NCBI GenBank assembly: GCA_963575745.1
Contig: CAUYUJ010009791.1
Coordinates: 224,767-288,766, forward strand
Source: Prorocentrum cordatum
Lineage: Eukaryota; Sar; Dinophyceae; Prorocentrales; Prorocentraceae
DNA: 64,000 bases
Direction of reading: 5' to 3'
Below, piece by piece: positions 10,501 through 20,541 of the stretch. A program made the position numbers and the translations under genes. The notes below the pieces were generated by a model, which worked only from the letters and a program-made list of their open reading frames with translations, was not told the origin of the DNA and made no database searches. Position 1 is the first letter of the stretch. Every line of letters begins with the position of its first letter.

Positions 10501-11099
10501 TTTCGGCGCCGACGCAAGCTGAAGACAGCGGCGGGGAGCGCGCGAACGCAGAGACGCAGACGCCGGCGGTCGCCTCCCAGCTGGTCTTCGCCCGCGCGAC
10601 AGGAGTGCGGCTTAGGGCCTTTTCAGGGTTCACTCGGTTGGGCGCTCCCGTGCCGGGCGTGGCCTCCGAGGCTGCACGCGCGTTGTCGCTGCCAGTCGAG
10701 GCCTTTGCTAGACAGAAAACAAGAAGCAACCGCGTAATATTCAGACGAGGCAGCTTGTCATTGGCGGGGGGCGGAGTTGGCGCCAGATGCTTCGACATTG
10801 GACGTCGCCTCGCGATGGCCCGATCGCCCCGTCGACGACGTTCGGGCCTCCATCGCGGCTGCGCCCGCGATGCTGAACAGTCTGAACGTCCACTCAGCAG
10901 CCGCGGCCGAGGCTGCGATAGCCGTCGCTGCTGCGGGCTCGGCCGGATCGATGTTCTTGTCTCCCGTGTTTTCTGTGGTGCGTTGTTCGTTTTTTCCTTC
11001 TCTGGCGTTCATGTTTGCCTTTTTCCTCGCTCGTGTTTCTGCTTTCCCTCTTGCTGCTCTGTCTCGCCCCCTTCTCCGCCAATAATTATACCGCGCGCT

Positions 11100-11555
11100 C
11101 TTCCTGCCGCTGCCGTCGCCGTCCGCCGCGCGTCCTTTGGAATAGGCAAATTTGGGCAAGTTTCGAATTATCTATACGCGCGTTGTTTTTGTTGCAACAC
11201 GCGGGCTAGCGTGCCCCTCTCACGCGCAGGTTGTCGTAGTTATTCAGTGCATGATGTTGTCGGTGAGCCATCATCCTTGTTTTTGCTCTTTCCTTGTCTT
11301 TTGTTTCTGTAGGTTTCCATCGTTGCCCTTCCTCTTTTCTTCGAATCTGGCCCCAGGGGGCTGGAATTGCGCCCGCGCCCGCTGCGCCTCACCCTTTTCC
11401 GCCCCCCCCCGTCAGAAAGTCCAAGACGCAGTGGATCTGGATATGTCTGGCCCGGAGCGCTGCGCGCAGTTTTGTCGTCAGCCCCGAGGGCGGGTGCCAG
11501 CGCGTCCACGCAGCCTGCGGGCCGCGCCGGAACTGGGCGATCCTCCTTCTCCACC
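11100..11555. other. Non-coding stretch
   Basis: T-rich, poorly structured sequence with no exon, repeat or RNA gene that can be supported. Confidence 0.3.
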
Positions 11556-11608
11556 TTCTCCTCCTCCTCCTCCTCCTCCTCCTCCTCCTCCTCCTCCTCC
11601 TCCTCCCC
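11556..11608. repeat. (CCT)n microsatellite
   Basis: A nearly pure run of CCT/CTC repeats. Confidence 0.95.
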
Positions 11609-11884
11609 TCCTCTTGCTCCTCTCGTCGACACCCCTCGCCGCCGCCCCCCCCCCCCTTCCTAGGATGGGGCGGGCTCGGGCGCCTCGGGCGCGGCGAATC
11701 TGCGCCGCGAGGAGTCCGCGGGCGGCCTCGGGCGCCAGAAGCCAGCGCGCTGGAAGGCGCGCGACCTGCCTGAGCCTGAGCCGCCGGAGCCGCCGAGACC
11801 GCCGGAGAGGCAGGTTGTCTACAGTTTCGCGCAACCGGTCTCATCCCCGCGCCCACCCCGTTCGAGACCCCCACCAGACTACCG

Positions 11885-11997
11885 CCCCAGTTGGGGATGC
11901 GTCGAAACCCCAAGAGAACGACCAATATCCCCATGCGTGGGGGGCACGTCGGCCGGCGGGGCCCAGGCCGCGCCGCTGGGGGTGCGGATCGATTAAG
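11885..11997. repeat. Dispersed repeat R8, copy 2
   Basis: Same word order as 9640-9775, including GCCCCAGTTGGGG, GAACGACC, GGGGGGCACGTCGGCCG and GGGGCCCAGGCCGCGCCG. The identity is high enough to indicate one family. Confidence 0.6.
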
Positions 11998-12504
11998 CGA
12001 GACTCGGGCTGTTCAAACGCATCAGAGCGAAATCGGCGACCACCGGTCGGGCGCCCGAGTGGCGCCGCCAAGTTTGAAGGCGTTGCGTCCGCGCGGCCAT
12101 CGCCCCGCGGTGCTCCGGGCCCCTGGCGCCCCGCGGCGCCCCGCGGCGCCGCGGGGCGCGTCGCCGACGATGGCGACCCGACTGGGGAGCGAGAGCCAGG
12201 CGCGTGGAGCACGCGAACACAAGGACAGCGACCAGCAGACGACGCGCGCGAATGACGGCAAGAAACACCAGGTTCGCGCTGCCTGGGCCCCGCGCGCAAC
12301 AGCTGGACATGGGAGACTTGGAGGCAGACGGCAACGAGAGTAACGCGTGGCGTGTTAGGATGGCCGCGGCGCAGGTGCACTCCGGCGAGCGGCTCGATGC
12401 GCGCCGGTTGTCGCGGCTTTGCCCGCGCCTGTCCAATTGCCCTGGACGTGGCGCGCAGGATTCGCGCACTCCGTCGGCAACTGCGCCAACGCCGCGTAAG
12501 TTGA

Positions 12505-12659
12505 AGTCGGGCCTGTCCCTCTACAGGGGGGATATTCAAAAATAGTATACAAACACGCCTGGGGACGATGTTGTTTAGGATTGTTTGACTATTTCGGTGT
12601 ATTTTTTAGTATCTTCATTTTTCGCCCAAAACCCGCCTGTGGGGGGACATGCCCGACCT
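12505..12659. mobile_element. F1 MITE-like element, copy 4
   Basis: The left end is AGTCGGGCCTGTCCCTC with CTACAGGGGG, and the right end is CCTGTGGGGGGACATGCCC with GACCT. The internal TTCAAAAATAGTA and GGGGACGATGTT are present. Confidence 0.8.
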
Positions 12660-12875
12660 GAGCGTAGGTCCACGCAGTCCCGAAACAATCGCCCCCACCA
12701 GGTCGGACCCAGGTATCAGATCGAGGTTGGATCGGGGAGGGTACCCTGGTGTTCTTCGTGCTCGCTGGATGTTTTTTGTGCATCCTGGGGAGGGCACGTC
12801 GAATATCCTGTGTGTTTTTTGGCCCGCGGAGGGTCCCATATTTATGAGGGATGTTCTTCTGTCTTCTGAAGTTTA

Positions 12876-13027
12876 GGTCGGGCATGTCCCCCTACAGGCA
12901 GATGTTGAAGGACAAATTAAACGTATGCCAACAAAAATGCCCAAACGCTGCAAGACATAGAAACATCGTCCCCAGCCTATGTTATACTATTTTTGAGCAT
13001 TCCTCCTGTAGAGGGAAATGCCCGACT
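12876..13027. mobile_element. F1 MITE-like element, copy 5 (opposite orientation)
   Basis: It starts GGTCGGGCATGTCCCCC with TACAGG and ends CCTGTAGAGGGAAATGCCC with GACTT. The internal ATCGTCCCC and TACTATTTTTGA are the reverse complement of the internal words of other copies, so this copy is inverted. It is flanked by TTTA on the left and TTAAT on the right. Confidence 0.8.
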
Positions 13028-13124
13028 TAATCCCAGGTTCGACTGCAGGTCAACGCATAAACTCGCGCCTCCCTTTGGATGTCTGGGCCTGCCACGCCGA
13101 TGCGGCTCGATGTGGAGCCCGATT

Positions 13125-13232
13125 TGCTTCGCGTCGACGTCGCCGATGCATCGCCGACATCGATGATGCGTCGTTTGTGCATCGCCGGTGCATCGCCGAT
13201 GCCTTGTCGATGCATCGGCGATGCGGCGCGAC
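13125..13232. repeat. GATGCATCGCC minisatellite
   Basis: A cluster of imperfect 11-12 base repeats around GATGCATCGCC and its near-complement, with self-complementary GATGCATC inside each unit. Confidence 0.7.
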
Positions 13233-13442
13233 CCTCCGCTACCATCTACTCCGACCCCATCTGGGAGGCCCCATACAGTGAAGACGCTGGAGTAAGGACT
13301 GGTTTGGGCTCAGCAGGGGCCGCGATTTCCGGGCCGCCCTCTCGATTTGTGTCGGGGCACCTGTCTGTAGACTTAGGCCAGAAAAGGCCCTTCGTTCCTT
13401 ACTCTGTTTTCATTTTCAGTATGGTAGCACGATGACTTTACC

Positions 13443-13626
13443 ATACAGTGGACACCCATGCCAAGAAACACCCTGCTCGCCTCCAGGGTGCCCTGGATTT
13501 CTTGGGTTTCGATGTCTCCGCGATGGAAAGCGTGACGCTCCCACACCCAACATCGAGGGGCGTCCTGGAGCCTCAGGGTGTGGGTGTCTCTTGTGGCAGG
13601 CCTCTTGTGGACTGGCCTCCGCTGCA
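13443..13626. mobile_element. F2 short inverted-repeat element, copy 3
   Basis: The left tip is ATACAGTGGACACCCATGCC and the right tip is GGACTGGCCTCCGCTG. The internal CAAGAAACACCCTGCTCGCC and CTCCAGGGTGCCCTGG are strongly conserved with 34081-34265. Confidence 0.7.
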
Positions 13627-13911
13627 GACTCGCGCCTCCCGTCGGCTGCCCGGGCCTGCCGCGCCCGGCTCTCGGGGGCGGCGCCCGCCTGCGGCCGCGC
13701 GGGGCAGGCATGCGCCTGGACGCCGAGGAGTTCGTGCCCGCCGGCGCGGCCCGCGCCGCCGCCGCGGAGTTCGTGCCCGCGGGCGCGGCCGCGGGCGCCT
13801 GCGCGGCGGAGGCGCCGCGCCGGCCGCGGCGCGCGCCGGGGTGCTGCGGCGCGTGCCCCTCTCGGGGGCAGCGTCGTGGGGGCAGGGTTGGACCTGCACA
13901 TTGTTTTGCGG

Positions 13912-14085
13912 AGGAAGAGGAGGGAGGAGGAGGAGGAGGAGGAGGAGGAGGAGGAGGAGGAGGAGGAGGAGGAGGAGGAGGAGGAGGCGGAGGCGGGAGG
14001 AGGGAGGAAGGAGGAGGGAGGAGGGAGGAGGGAGGAGGGAGGAGGGAGGAGGGAGGAGGAGGAGGAGGAGAAAAGGGCGGAGGAG
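13912..14085. repeat. (GGA)n / GGAGGGA microsatellite
   Basis: Pure (GGA)n gives way to a higher-order GGAGGGA repeat. It is the source of long Glu/Gly/Arg pseudo-ORFs. Confidence 0.9.
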
Positions 14086-14494
14086 GGCAGAAGGAAGGAG
14101 GGCGCGGAGGACGGCGACGACGACGAGGTCTGCTTGGGGCGAGGGCGAGGAGGACGAGGGAGGACGAGGTGGGGGAGGGTTGCGCTGGCTCTCCGCCTCC
14201 AGGAGGTGGCCCCAGGGGTTTGGGGGTTACCCTGGTGCTGCGCGCCGATGGGCCCGCGCGCGGTACGGATCGGGGGCGGCAAAGAGTCAAGGGAGGGAAC
14301 GGCAAGGTTCCTTGATTGGTGTTCCTTGTGGCAGCGCGCTGACTGTATAGGTCACCCGCGGTGGCGCGAAGATAATCGCGCTTCGCGCGTCGCGGTCCGG
14401 GATGGAGAGCTGCCCGTCGGCGCGAGGGCGCGAAATAACCGTGCGTCGCGCATCGTGTCAAGGGAGGGGAGGGGAAAACCACCCAGACCGGACA

Positions 14495-14585
14495 GTTGGC
14501 GTTTACTAAACGGCCTTGGGCGTTTACTAAACAGACTCGTCCTGTTGGATTATTTCTTTGGGCGCGTTTGCTAAACGGCCTCGCT
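14495..14585. repeat. Triplicated GCGTTTACTAAACGGCC motif
   Basis: Three copies of a motif centred on the palindrome TTTACTAAA or GTTTGCTAAAC, spaced 20-45 bases apart. The role is unknown. Confidence 0.55.
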
Positions 14586-14849
14586 TGTCGGGGTGGTTGT
14601 CGTAGGTTATAAGGGGGGTGATTTGTTTGCCCTCTAAAGAGGGGGGTGATGACTAGGTGGGGGTGGATATCATTGCGTGGGCCATGATATTTCCCCAGAC
14701 CTCATGGCGCCTCTTCTGATTCATGACGTCATTGGCCCCCCCCCCTTGGGCCGCGCACATGCCGCCGGCCACGATTTGCGCCCCCCCCCTTTTGGACGCC
14801 CCCCTCATGGCCGCCCCCGGACGGACGATGCTCGAAGAACGAAAGGCGC

Positions 14850-14990
14850 GGAAGCTTTCAGTTTCGGAGCTCCGTGCGGAATTCTTGGGTCGGCATTGGA
14901 CCCCCCTACAGTCGAGACTGCTCAGTAGGTCGACGCCCTGCCAAGTCAAGGAGACCCAATAGTCCTGAGCTTCGCGTCCCATTCCTTCCC
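14850..14990. mobile_element. F6-like fold-back element, decayed copy
   Basis: The left end, AGTTTCGGAGCTCCGTGCGG, continues to TCTTGGGTCGGCATTGGACC, matching F6. The right end is poorly preserved. Confidence 0.35.
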
Positions 14991-15028
14991 ACATGCCTAT
15001 GGCAATGTGGCCCTCGGAAGGGTCTTTC

Positions 15029-15196
15029 GGGGGTGGACAGAACCCCCAACAGTGACACGTCGATTAGTGAATTGTCCGTTTTCGGTTCTCGATAGGGCGC
15101 CGTGGCCGTTATTTTCCAGGCTTGCGCCCGCCAGGTTGGGGCCCGAGGTCGTTTTCACTAAACCACGTTTTACTAAAGGGAGGTCTGTCCATCCCC
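15029..15196. mobile_element. F5 inverted-repeat element, copy 1 (intact)
   Basis: The left terminus, GGGGTGGACAGAACCCCC, is inverted relative to the right terminus, GAGGTCTGTCCATCCCC. Inside are GAATTGTCCGTTTTCGGTTC and CACTAAACCACG, both shared with the copy at 35.0 kb. Confidence 0.65.
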
Positions 15197-15249
15197 GGGT
15201 CTTGTGTCCTCTCGCGCGTCCTCTCCAATCAAAACCCCGACTGCAGCGG

Positions 15250-15355
15250 CGCCCCTGGCGCCTCCCCTGGGCGCGCGGAGCGCCAGGGAGGGGTGGGCCC
15301 AGCGCAGGCCCATGACATCCGCGCGGAGGGAGCTCCGGCAGGTCATGTTTACGTG
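15250..15355. mobile_element. F6 fold-back element, half copy
   Basis: GCGCCCCTGGCGCCTCCCC and CCAGGGAGGGGTGGGCCCAG, then TCCGCGCGGAGGGAGCTCC and CATGTTTA, align with the right half of the F6 copy at 17.4 kb. It directly follows an F5 element. Confidence 0.4.
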
Positions 15356-15477
15356 TGCCTGTCTTCTTCTTCTGGATGCGGTACCGTCGAGAGGCCGAAT
15401 CTGAGGACCACCGTGGGCTCCGGAGGCTCAGGTTCTCGGGCCGCTTCTCAGATTCAGGTTCTCGGGCCGCTTCTCAG

Positions 15478-15555
15478 ATTCAGGAGGAGGAGGAGGAGGA
15501 GGAGGAGGAGGAATAGGAGGAGGAGGAGGGGGAGGAGGAGAAGGAAGAGGAGGCC
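15478..15555. repeat. (AGG)n microsatellite with duplicated leader
   Basis: The preceding 30-base segment containing TTCTCGGGCCGCTTCTCAG is present twice in tandem (15431-15482), followed by (GGA)n. Confidence 0.85.
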
Positions 15556-16455
15556 GAAGCTCGCCATGGCCAGAAGAGCCCCGCCGTTCCTCCAGTCTAC
15601 ACGTTGCGATCCACTGCTTCCGACCGACGTGTACTGATGGCTGGGGGAGGCGGGCCTCTCTGCCGGACCCCATGATGTCCGCTGCCCTGGCTCGGGAAGG
15701 CAGTGCGGCGTCTATCAACCTCGCGCTTCCCAGAGATCTGGCGACTGGCGACTCGATGCGATTGCGCCTGAGCCTATGTTTCGAATCATAATTGGCGAAT
15801 GAGGGTCAGATCAGCGGCGCCAGGCACAATACATAGACAAGAATTGGCACAACGCGCACTTCCCACGACAGCCACTAGAAGTTCGAGAGGTCCTAAACGC
15901 ATCAGTAGCAGATTGTATCAGCACGTCGTTTTCATCTTGGGAGAGTTCCAGGTACACACTGCCTGCACCGCTTGCATGAGCTAGCACGCGTGCAATCTAC
16001 AGATGTGCTGTTCATGAGCACAACTGTGTGTACATGGTTTGCCAGCGGGGCCGAGGTGGAACCACCTGTCCCCTTGGCGTTGCTGGCACCTCTCTTCGTT
16101 TTGGATGTGTCCCGTTGGCCACCAGAGCGCAACGAAAGGTGGCGGAGGGCAGCAAGGTTCTGCCCAGAGCACTCTGCACGGCGCAGCGCTGTGTTGCCCG
16201 CTCTGTGGCGTGTTTGCTACTACCTGCGCTTTCCTTGGGCGTCTCGCGTGGATGGATGTCCGCGGACGAGTTGTGCGCACCTGACCGCGTAGGCGTCTCC
16301 CGAGGCGCTGTCGATTCTCGACCTGCGCATTGTACGGTGCACAGCTCTCCGCCCTCCAGCACCGAAGAACCATGCACCGTATTGCGCTGTGGAGCGGGGC
16401 CTGAAGGGAGTCCAGACATGGTACGATGCATAGGCCTACGTAGCTCACATCGTAC
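15556..16455. other. Unique-looking stretch, no gene supported
   Basis: Overlapping ORFs of 100-160 codons occur on both strands without a recognisable domain. A small hairpin with arms GTACGATG and CATCGTAC lies at 16420-16455, just before an F4 element. Confidence 0.3.
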
Positions 16456-16457
16456 TT

Positions 16458-16633
16458 AAGGACCATCTACCAGACATAATTTCGAGCAGCCAGACAAGTA
16501 TCAACAGAGAGCCTGCTGTCGGCACGACACGCTAGCGAAGTGTCGAACGAGTATCGCCTCCTAGCTCCCGACATGAGAAAACCTCCAGTTTCGGTAATTA
16601 GTTTGTGCTCGAAATTCGTTCTGGTGGTCAAGG
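16458..16633. mobile_element. F4 short inverted-repeat element, copy 2
   Basis: The left end, CCAGACATAATTTCGAGCA, pairs with the right end, GTGCTCGAAATTCGTTCTGG. The internal AAACCTCCAGTTTCGG is the complement of a word in the 25.5 kb copy, so this copy is reversed relative to it. Confidence 0.65.
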
Positions 16634-16849
16634 CGTAAACCGGTGGGACGTCATGAGCAGAGGCGCTGTTCTCGTCGGATGAGGAGGGTTGCGCTAGCGA
16701 CTGCCCCAGGCGCAGGACGCGGACTGGCCGCCGCTTTCCGGCAGCAAGCCCTCCAGCAAGCGGCCCCCCAGCACCGCCAAGCCCTCCGACAAGGCCGCTG
16801 GGGCCTGGCCAGGGGGCAGACCTCGCGGGCGCAGCCCAGTCCAGGCGAT

Positions 16850-16980
16850 CGCAAATATGGATCAAGGGGGCATGGATTAGCGTCGGGTCCCGCTTCCATG
16901 GGAAATCGCGGATTTCAGCCGCCGAACGAGGCGACACCGGCCGCATTTGGGAGAGGGCACTTCCCCGATCCATGTTTGCG
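16850..16980. mobile_element. F3 short inverted-repeat element, copy 2
   Basis: It starts CGCAAATATGGATCAAGG and ends GATCCATGTTTGCG. The core, GGGTCCCGCTTCCATGGG and GCCGCCGAACGAGGCG, matches the other copies. It is about 30 bases shorter at the right end than the 34.6 kb copy. Confidence 0.65.
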
Positions 16981-17149
16981 CGCCCCCGACCAGTGCTTCC
17001 CGCGCTTGCCGCGCCCGCTCTCTTGTTGGGGGCCCTCCGCCTGGCCCTGCCCCTCGGGGCAGTGAATGCGCGCCTGTCCAGTGGCCCTCTGTCTCTTCCA
17101 CCGCCGCCCCGCCCTCGCATCCGCCCCAGCCCCCCTCAAATCTCAGGAT

Positions 17150-17345
17150 GGAGAAAAACACACAGACACAATTAATCGTCGAGTCCCCGGAAAATATAAG
17201 AAAATACGGGAAGTGGGGGGGAAGATGAGAATCCAAGAAATACGGGAAAATGTGAGAATCTTGTTATTTGTGTGTATTTATTTGTGTGTCCTTGGGCGCC
17301 TTCAAAATCCTGACCCCCCCCTTGGCTCACCCCCGCCTCTCGAGG
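17150..17345. repeat. Dispersed repeat R9, copy 1, with direct-repeat tail
   Basis: GAAAATATAAGAAAATACGG and the following G-run resemble 35905-35990. The tail CAAAATCCTGACCCC then CTTGGCTCACCCCCGC recurs as CAAATCCTGATCCCC then CTTGGCTCACCCCCGC at 17550-17582, directly flanking the F6 element. Confidence 0.5.
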
Positions 17346-17354
17346 AACGAACAA

Positions 17355-17522
17355 CGACATGAACATAAAAACTCGGAGGCCCGCTCGGAGTTCTCGGATC
17401 GGCGCTGGACGCCCTTGGCGGCGCCTCCAGCGCCGCCCTTGGCGTGCTCCGCGCGCGCCAGGGAGGGGTCCAGCGCCGATCCGAGAACTCCGCGCGGACC
17501 TCCGAGCTTGTGTGTTTGTGTC
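17355..17522. mobile_element. F6 fold-back element, best copy
   Basis: The left arm, containing CTCGGAGTTCTCGGATCGGC and GCTGGACGCC, is the near-perfect inverse of the right arm, GGTCCAGCGCCGATCCGAG and AACTCCGCG. The arms of about 50 bases enclose a GC-rich loop with GGCGCCTCCAGCGCC. It is non-coding. Confidence 0.75.
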
Positions 17523-17559
17523 ATTGTTCGTTCCCCTATCGACCCCCTTTCAAATCCTG

Positions 17560-17790
17560 ATCCCCGCCTTGGCTCACCCCCGCTCCCCTCCCCCTCCCCC
17601 CCCCCTTTCCCTCCCCCCGAGCCTCCCCCTCTTCCCCCCCCCGTGCCCCTCCCCTGTGCCCCCCCCCCGAGCCCCTCCCCCTCCCCCTCCCCCTCCCCGT
17701 CCCCACCCCCCCCCCCCCTTTCCCCCGCCCGAGGCCCTTCCGGCCTGCGCCTCCCCCCCCCCCCCGTGCCCCTCCCCCTTGCTGCGTCGT
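17560..17790. repeat. C-rich (CCCCTCC)n low-complexity tract
   Basis: Over 200 bases of mostly C and T with repeated CCCCTCCCC and CCCCCCCC runs. It could form G-quadruplex structures on the minus strand. Confidence 0.85.
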
Positions 17791-17867
17791 GGGCGCAGAG
17801 CCTCCCGGCTCATCGCCCCGCGCTTGACGGTGGGCGGCTCGGAGAAGAAACAAATGCCACAAACATA

Positions 17868-17995
17868 AGTGCTTGGCGCTTCGCGCGGATATCTTGGATC
17901 CGCGCTTGGGCCCCCTCGCGGCGCCCCTGGTGCCGCCAAGCGCAGATCCAAGAGATTCGCGCGGAGCGCCGAAAGTTTATGTGTATGGCCTTTTT
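17868..17995. mobile_element. F6 fold-back element, further copy
   Basis: The left arm, CTTCGCGCGGATATCTTGG plus ATCCGCGCTTGGG, is inverted against the right arm, CCAAGCGCAGATCCAAGAG plus ATTCGCGCGGAGC. The loop is GGCGCCCCTGGTGCC. Confidence 0.7.
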
Positions 17996-18117
17996 TTTTC
18001 TGGTTCTAAATATACACTGCGATCGCTGGACGTCCATGGCGGCATGGAGTCGGGCCCACGGCGTACTAACGAGTTGTCTGCGGCAGGTCCCGCTGCCGTG
18101 CCAGCCCCGCATTGTCG

Positions 18118-18168
18118 GCTGCAGCTGGTCGATGCGATGAGGATGATGAGGATGAGGATGAGGATGAT

Positions 18169-18203
<35 letters not shown>

Positions 18204-18466
18204 TGATGATGGCTATAGGGGGATGAGGAGGATGATGGGGAGAAGGGGAGGAGAAGGAGAAGGAGGAGAAGGAGGAGGACTGTGGCGGACGCGCGGGATG
18301 AACAACATGGCATCTGTGCGAATGATGATGATGATGGTGGTGCTGATACTGATGATGTTGATAATGGCGATGATGATGACGATGACGATGATGATGATGC
18401 TGCTGATGATGATGATGGTGGTGGTGGCGGTGATGATGCTGATGACGATGATGATGCTGATGGTGG

Positions 18467-18499
<33 letters not shown>

Positions 18500-18620
18500 G
18501 GGTGGTGGTGATGTTGATTATTGCGGTGGTGGCAGTGATGGTGGTGAGGATCACGAGGAGGACGAGGACGAGGATTGTGATGATGAGGAGGAGGAGGACG
18601 ACGACGAGGAGCACACCCAT
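18118..18620. repeat. GAT/GAC trinucleotide tract
   Basis: Interrupted GAT, GAC and GGT repeats run for about 500 bases. The Asp-rich or Met-rich frames on plus and His-rich frames on minus are repeat translations. The downstream 18690-18835 carries degenerate CTTGGGGC or CTTGAGG words. Confidence 0.85.
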
Positions 18621-18837
18621 CACGCGCGGTGTCTCTCGTCTTCACTCCTGCAGGGGCCACATGGACCTCATGTGGTCCGTCGTTGGGCCGTCCTGAGCTC
18701 CTGAGGAGCAGTCTCGGGGAGGTCCTGTAGACCCTTGAGGGACGTCTTGAGGCCCTCTTGGACCGTCTTGGAGCTCTCGTAAGGCCTTCTTGGCCGTCTG
18801 GGGCGGGGCTTTGCGGGCCGTCGGGTGGCTGTCTGGC

Positions 18838-19035
18838 CATTCTGATGTGATGTTCTCTGTGATTCGGAATCGCGCCTAACTTTGGAGACTAACGTGTAAC
18901 ATCATTTCCCCCTGTGAACTTCAATATGTCAATTCTTCTGCAGCTCAATGATCTGGCCACATTGATTGTCATGTCTCTGTGATTCGGGATCCTCCCTAAC
19001 TTTGGACTCCACCGCGTAAATACCTGTCCAGCCCT
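18838..19035. repeat. AT-rich degenerate satellite W, left block
   Basis: It contains CTGTGATTCGGAATCG, CCTAACTTTGG, CAATATGTCAATTCTTCTGC and AGCTCAAT. The same words recur across 23655-24375. It forms the left border of the subtelomere-like block. Confidence 0.6.
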
Positions 19036-19059
19036 AGAGTTCGAAAGGGCTGGATCACC

Positions 19060-19178
19060 TGGTAATTGTGAAGGGGGGGTGCTCCCAGAACCCCCCCCCC
19101 TCCCCCCCTTCAGGGGGGGGACGTTTTAGGACCCCCCCACTCCCCCTTTGGCCAGGCAAGGGGGGGGGGGGGGTCGGG
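19060..19178. repeat. G/C homopolymer-run block, left
   Basis: Alternating runs of eight or more C or G, with a 14-base G run near 19158. It is mirrored by the G-run block at 23390-23635. Confidence 0.8.
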
Positions 19179-19179
19179 G

Positions 19180-19770
19180 TTTGGATTAGAGCTTAGGGTC
19201 AGGGTTAGGGATTAGGGTCACGGTTAGGGGTTAGGGTAGGGTTTAAGGGTTCATTAAGGGTTAAGGTTAGTTCTTAGGATATGGGTCAGGGTTAAGGGTT
19301 AGGGTTAGGGGCTAGGGTTAGGCGTAAGGGGTAGGGTTCGAGTTTAGGGTATGGTGTTAGGGCTACTGTGAGGGTATTCGGGGTCAGGGGTTCGGGTTGA
19401 GGTAATGGTCAGGGTTAGGGCTTAGGGTCGGGGTAAGGGTTAGGGTTAAGGGTTAGGGTAGGGGTTAAGGGTAGGGGTTAGGGGTAGGGTAGGAGTTAGG
19501 GTTGTGATTAGGGGTTAGGGTTAAGGTTTAGGCTTAAGGTTAGGGGTTAGGATTAGGGTCAGGGTTAGGGGTTAGGGGTGAGGGTTTAGGGTTGAGGTTA
19601 GGTTAGGGTTAGGGTATGGGGTTAGGGTTAGGATTAGGGGTTAGGTCCGGGTTAGGGATTCGGGTACGGGCTAGGGTTAGGGGTTAGGGTGAGAGTTAGG
19701 GCAGAGGTTAGGGTTGGGGTAAGGGTTAGGGTAGGGTTGAGGGGTTAGGGTTAGGGTCTACTAGGCGTGG
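19180..19770. repeat. Interstitial telomere-like GGGTTAG tract 1
   Basis: Some 590 bases consist of degenerate GGTTAGGG, GGGGTTAGGG and GGGTTAAGG words, all with the G-rich strand on plus. Perfect tandem TTAGGG runs are short (two to three units). It resembles decayed telomeric or subtelomeric repeat rather than an active chromosome end. Confidence 0.85.
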
Positions 19771-19949
19771 CCACGAGTACACCTGGACCGCGAACCCACA
19801 TGCGGTGGCCGTCACTCTCACCCGCAAGCCACCCCACCATAAAGATCATCTCTCCCCTCGTTATAACCACATCGAACACAGCGTCGACGACGACGACGAC
19901 GACGGCGACGACTCATGTGCGATCGAGTTGGTACGCGAGTAGTACATGG

Positions 19950-20425
19950 AGCGGGATCGCAAGGGATGCGGAGCATTTTGTATTGTAAAAACACAGGAGA
20001 TTCTGCACGCATGCTCAGGACATGCTACTTCTTGAGTAGATGGAGCCGGGTCGCAACCCAGGTCGGGCACTTTGTGTTGTAAAATACAGGAGATTCTGCA
20101 CGCATGCTCAGGAAATAATATTTTTTGCAGTAGATGTGAAAGGGATCGCAACCCTGGTCGGACACTTTGTGTTGTAAAATACATGAGATTCTGCACGCAT
20201 GCTCAGGAAATGCTATTTTTTGCATTAGATGGAAAAGGATCGCAACCCAGGTCGGGCACTTTGTATTGTAAATTATAAGAGATTCTGCACGCATGCTAAG
20301 GAATTTTTTTTTTGCAATAGATGGAGGAGGATCGCAACGGGGACTGGGCACTTTGTGTTGTAGAATACAAGAGATTCTGCACGCATGCTCAGGAAATGTT
20401 TTTTGCAGTAGATGGAGCCGGTTTG
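19950..20425. repeat. 93-bp tandem satellite, about five units
   Basis: GAGATTCTGCACGCATGCTC recurs at about 19998, 20090, 20187, 20279 and 20372, a period of 92-96 bases. Each unit also has GATCGCAACCC and GGGCACTTTGT. The Cys-rich minus-strand ORF spanning the units is an artefact of the period. Confidence 0.9.
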
Positions 20426-20444
20426 CATACGGGCCTGTTTTATG

Positions 20445-20541
20445 GTAATTAGGGTTTAGTAATAATAGGATTAGAGACCTAGGGCTAGTATGAGGGATTA
20501 GGGTTACGGTTAGGGTCAGGGTATAAGGGGTTTGGGGTTAG
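20445..20541. repeat. Interstitial telomere-like tract 2
   Basis: A short degenerate stretch with TTAGGGTTTAGT, GGATTAGGGTTACGG and GGTTAGGGTCAGGG, in the same orientation as tract 1. Confidence 0.7.

Noticed and set aside
19180-19770. An active chromosome end
   Set aside because: The TTAGGG-like tract is degenerate, internal, and followed by more than 40 kb of sequence.
19950-20425. CRISPR-like array (regular 93-base spacing)
   Set aside because: The whole unit is repeated with no variable spacers, and the context is eukaryotic.
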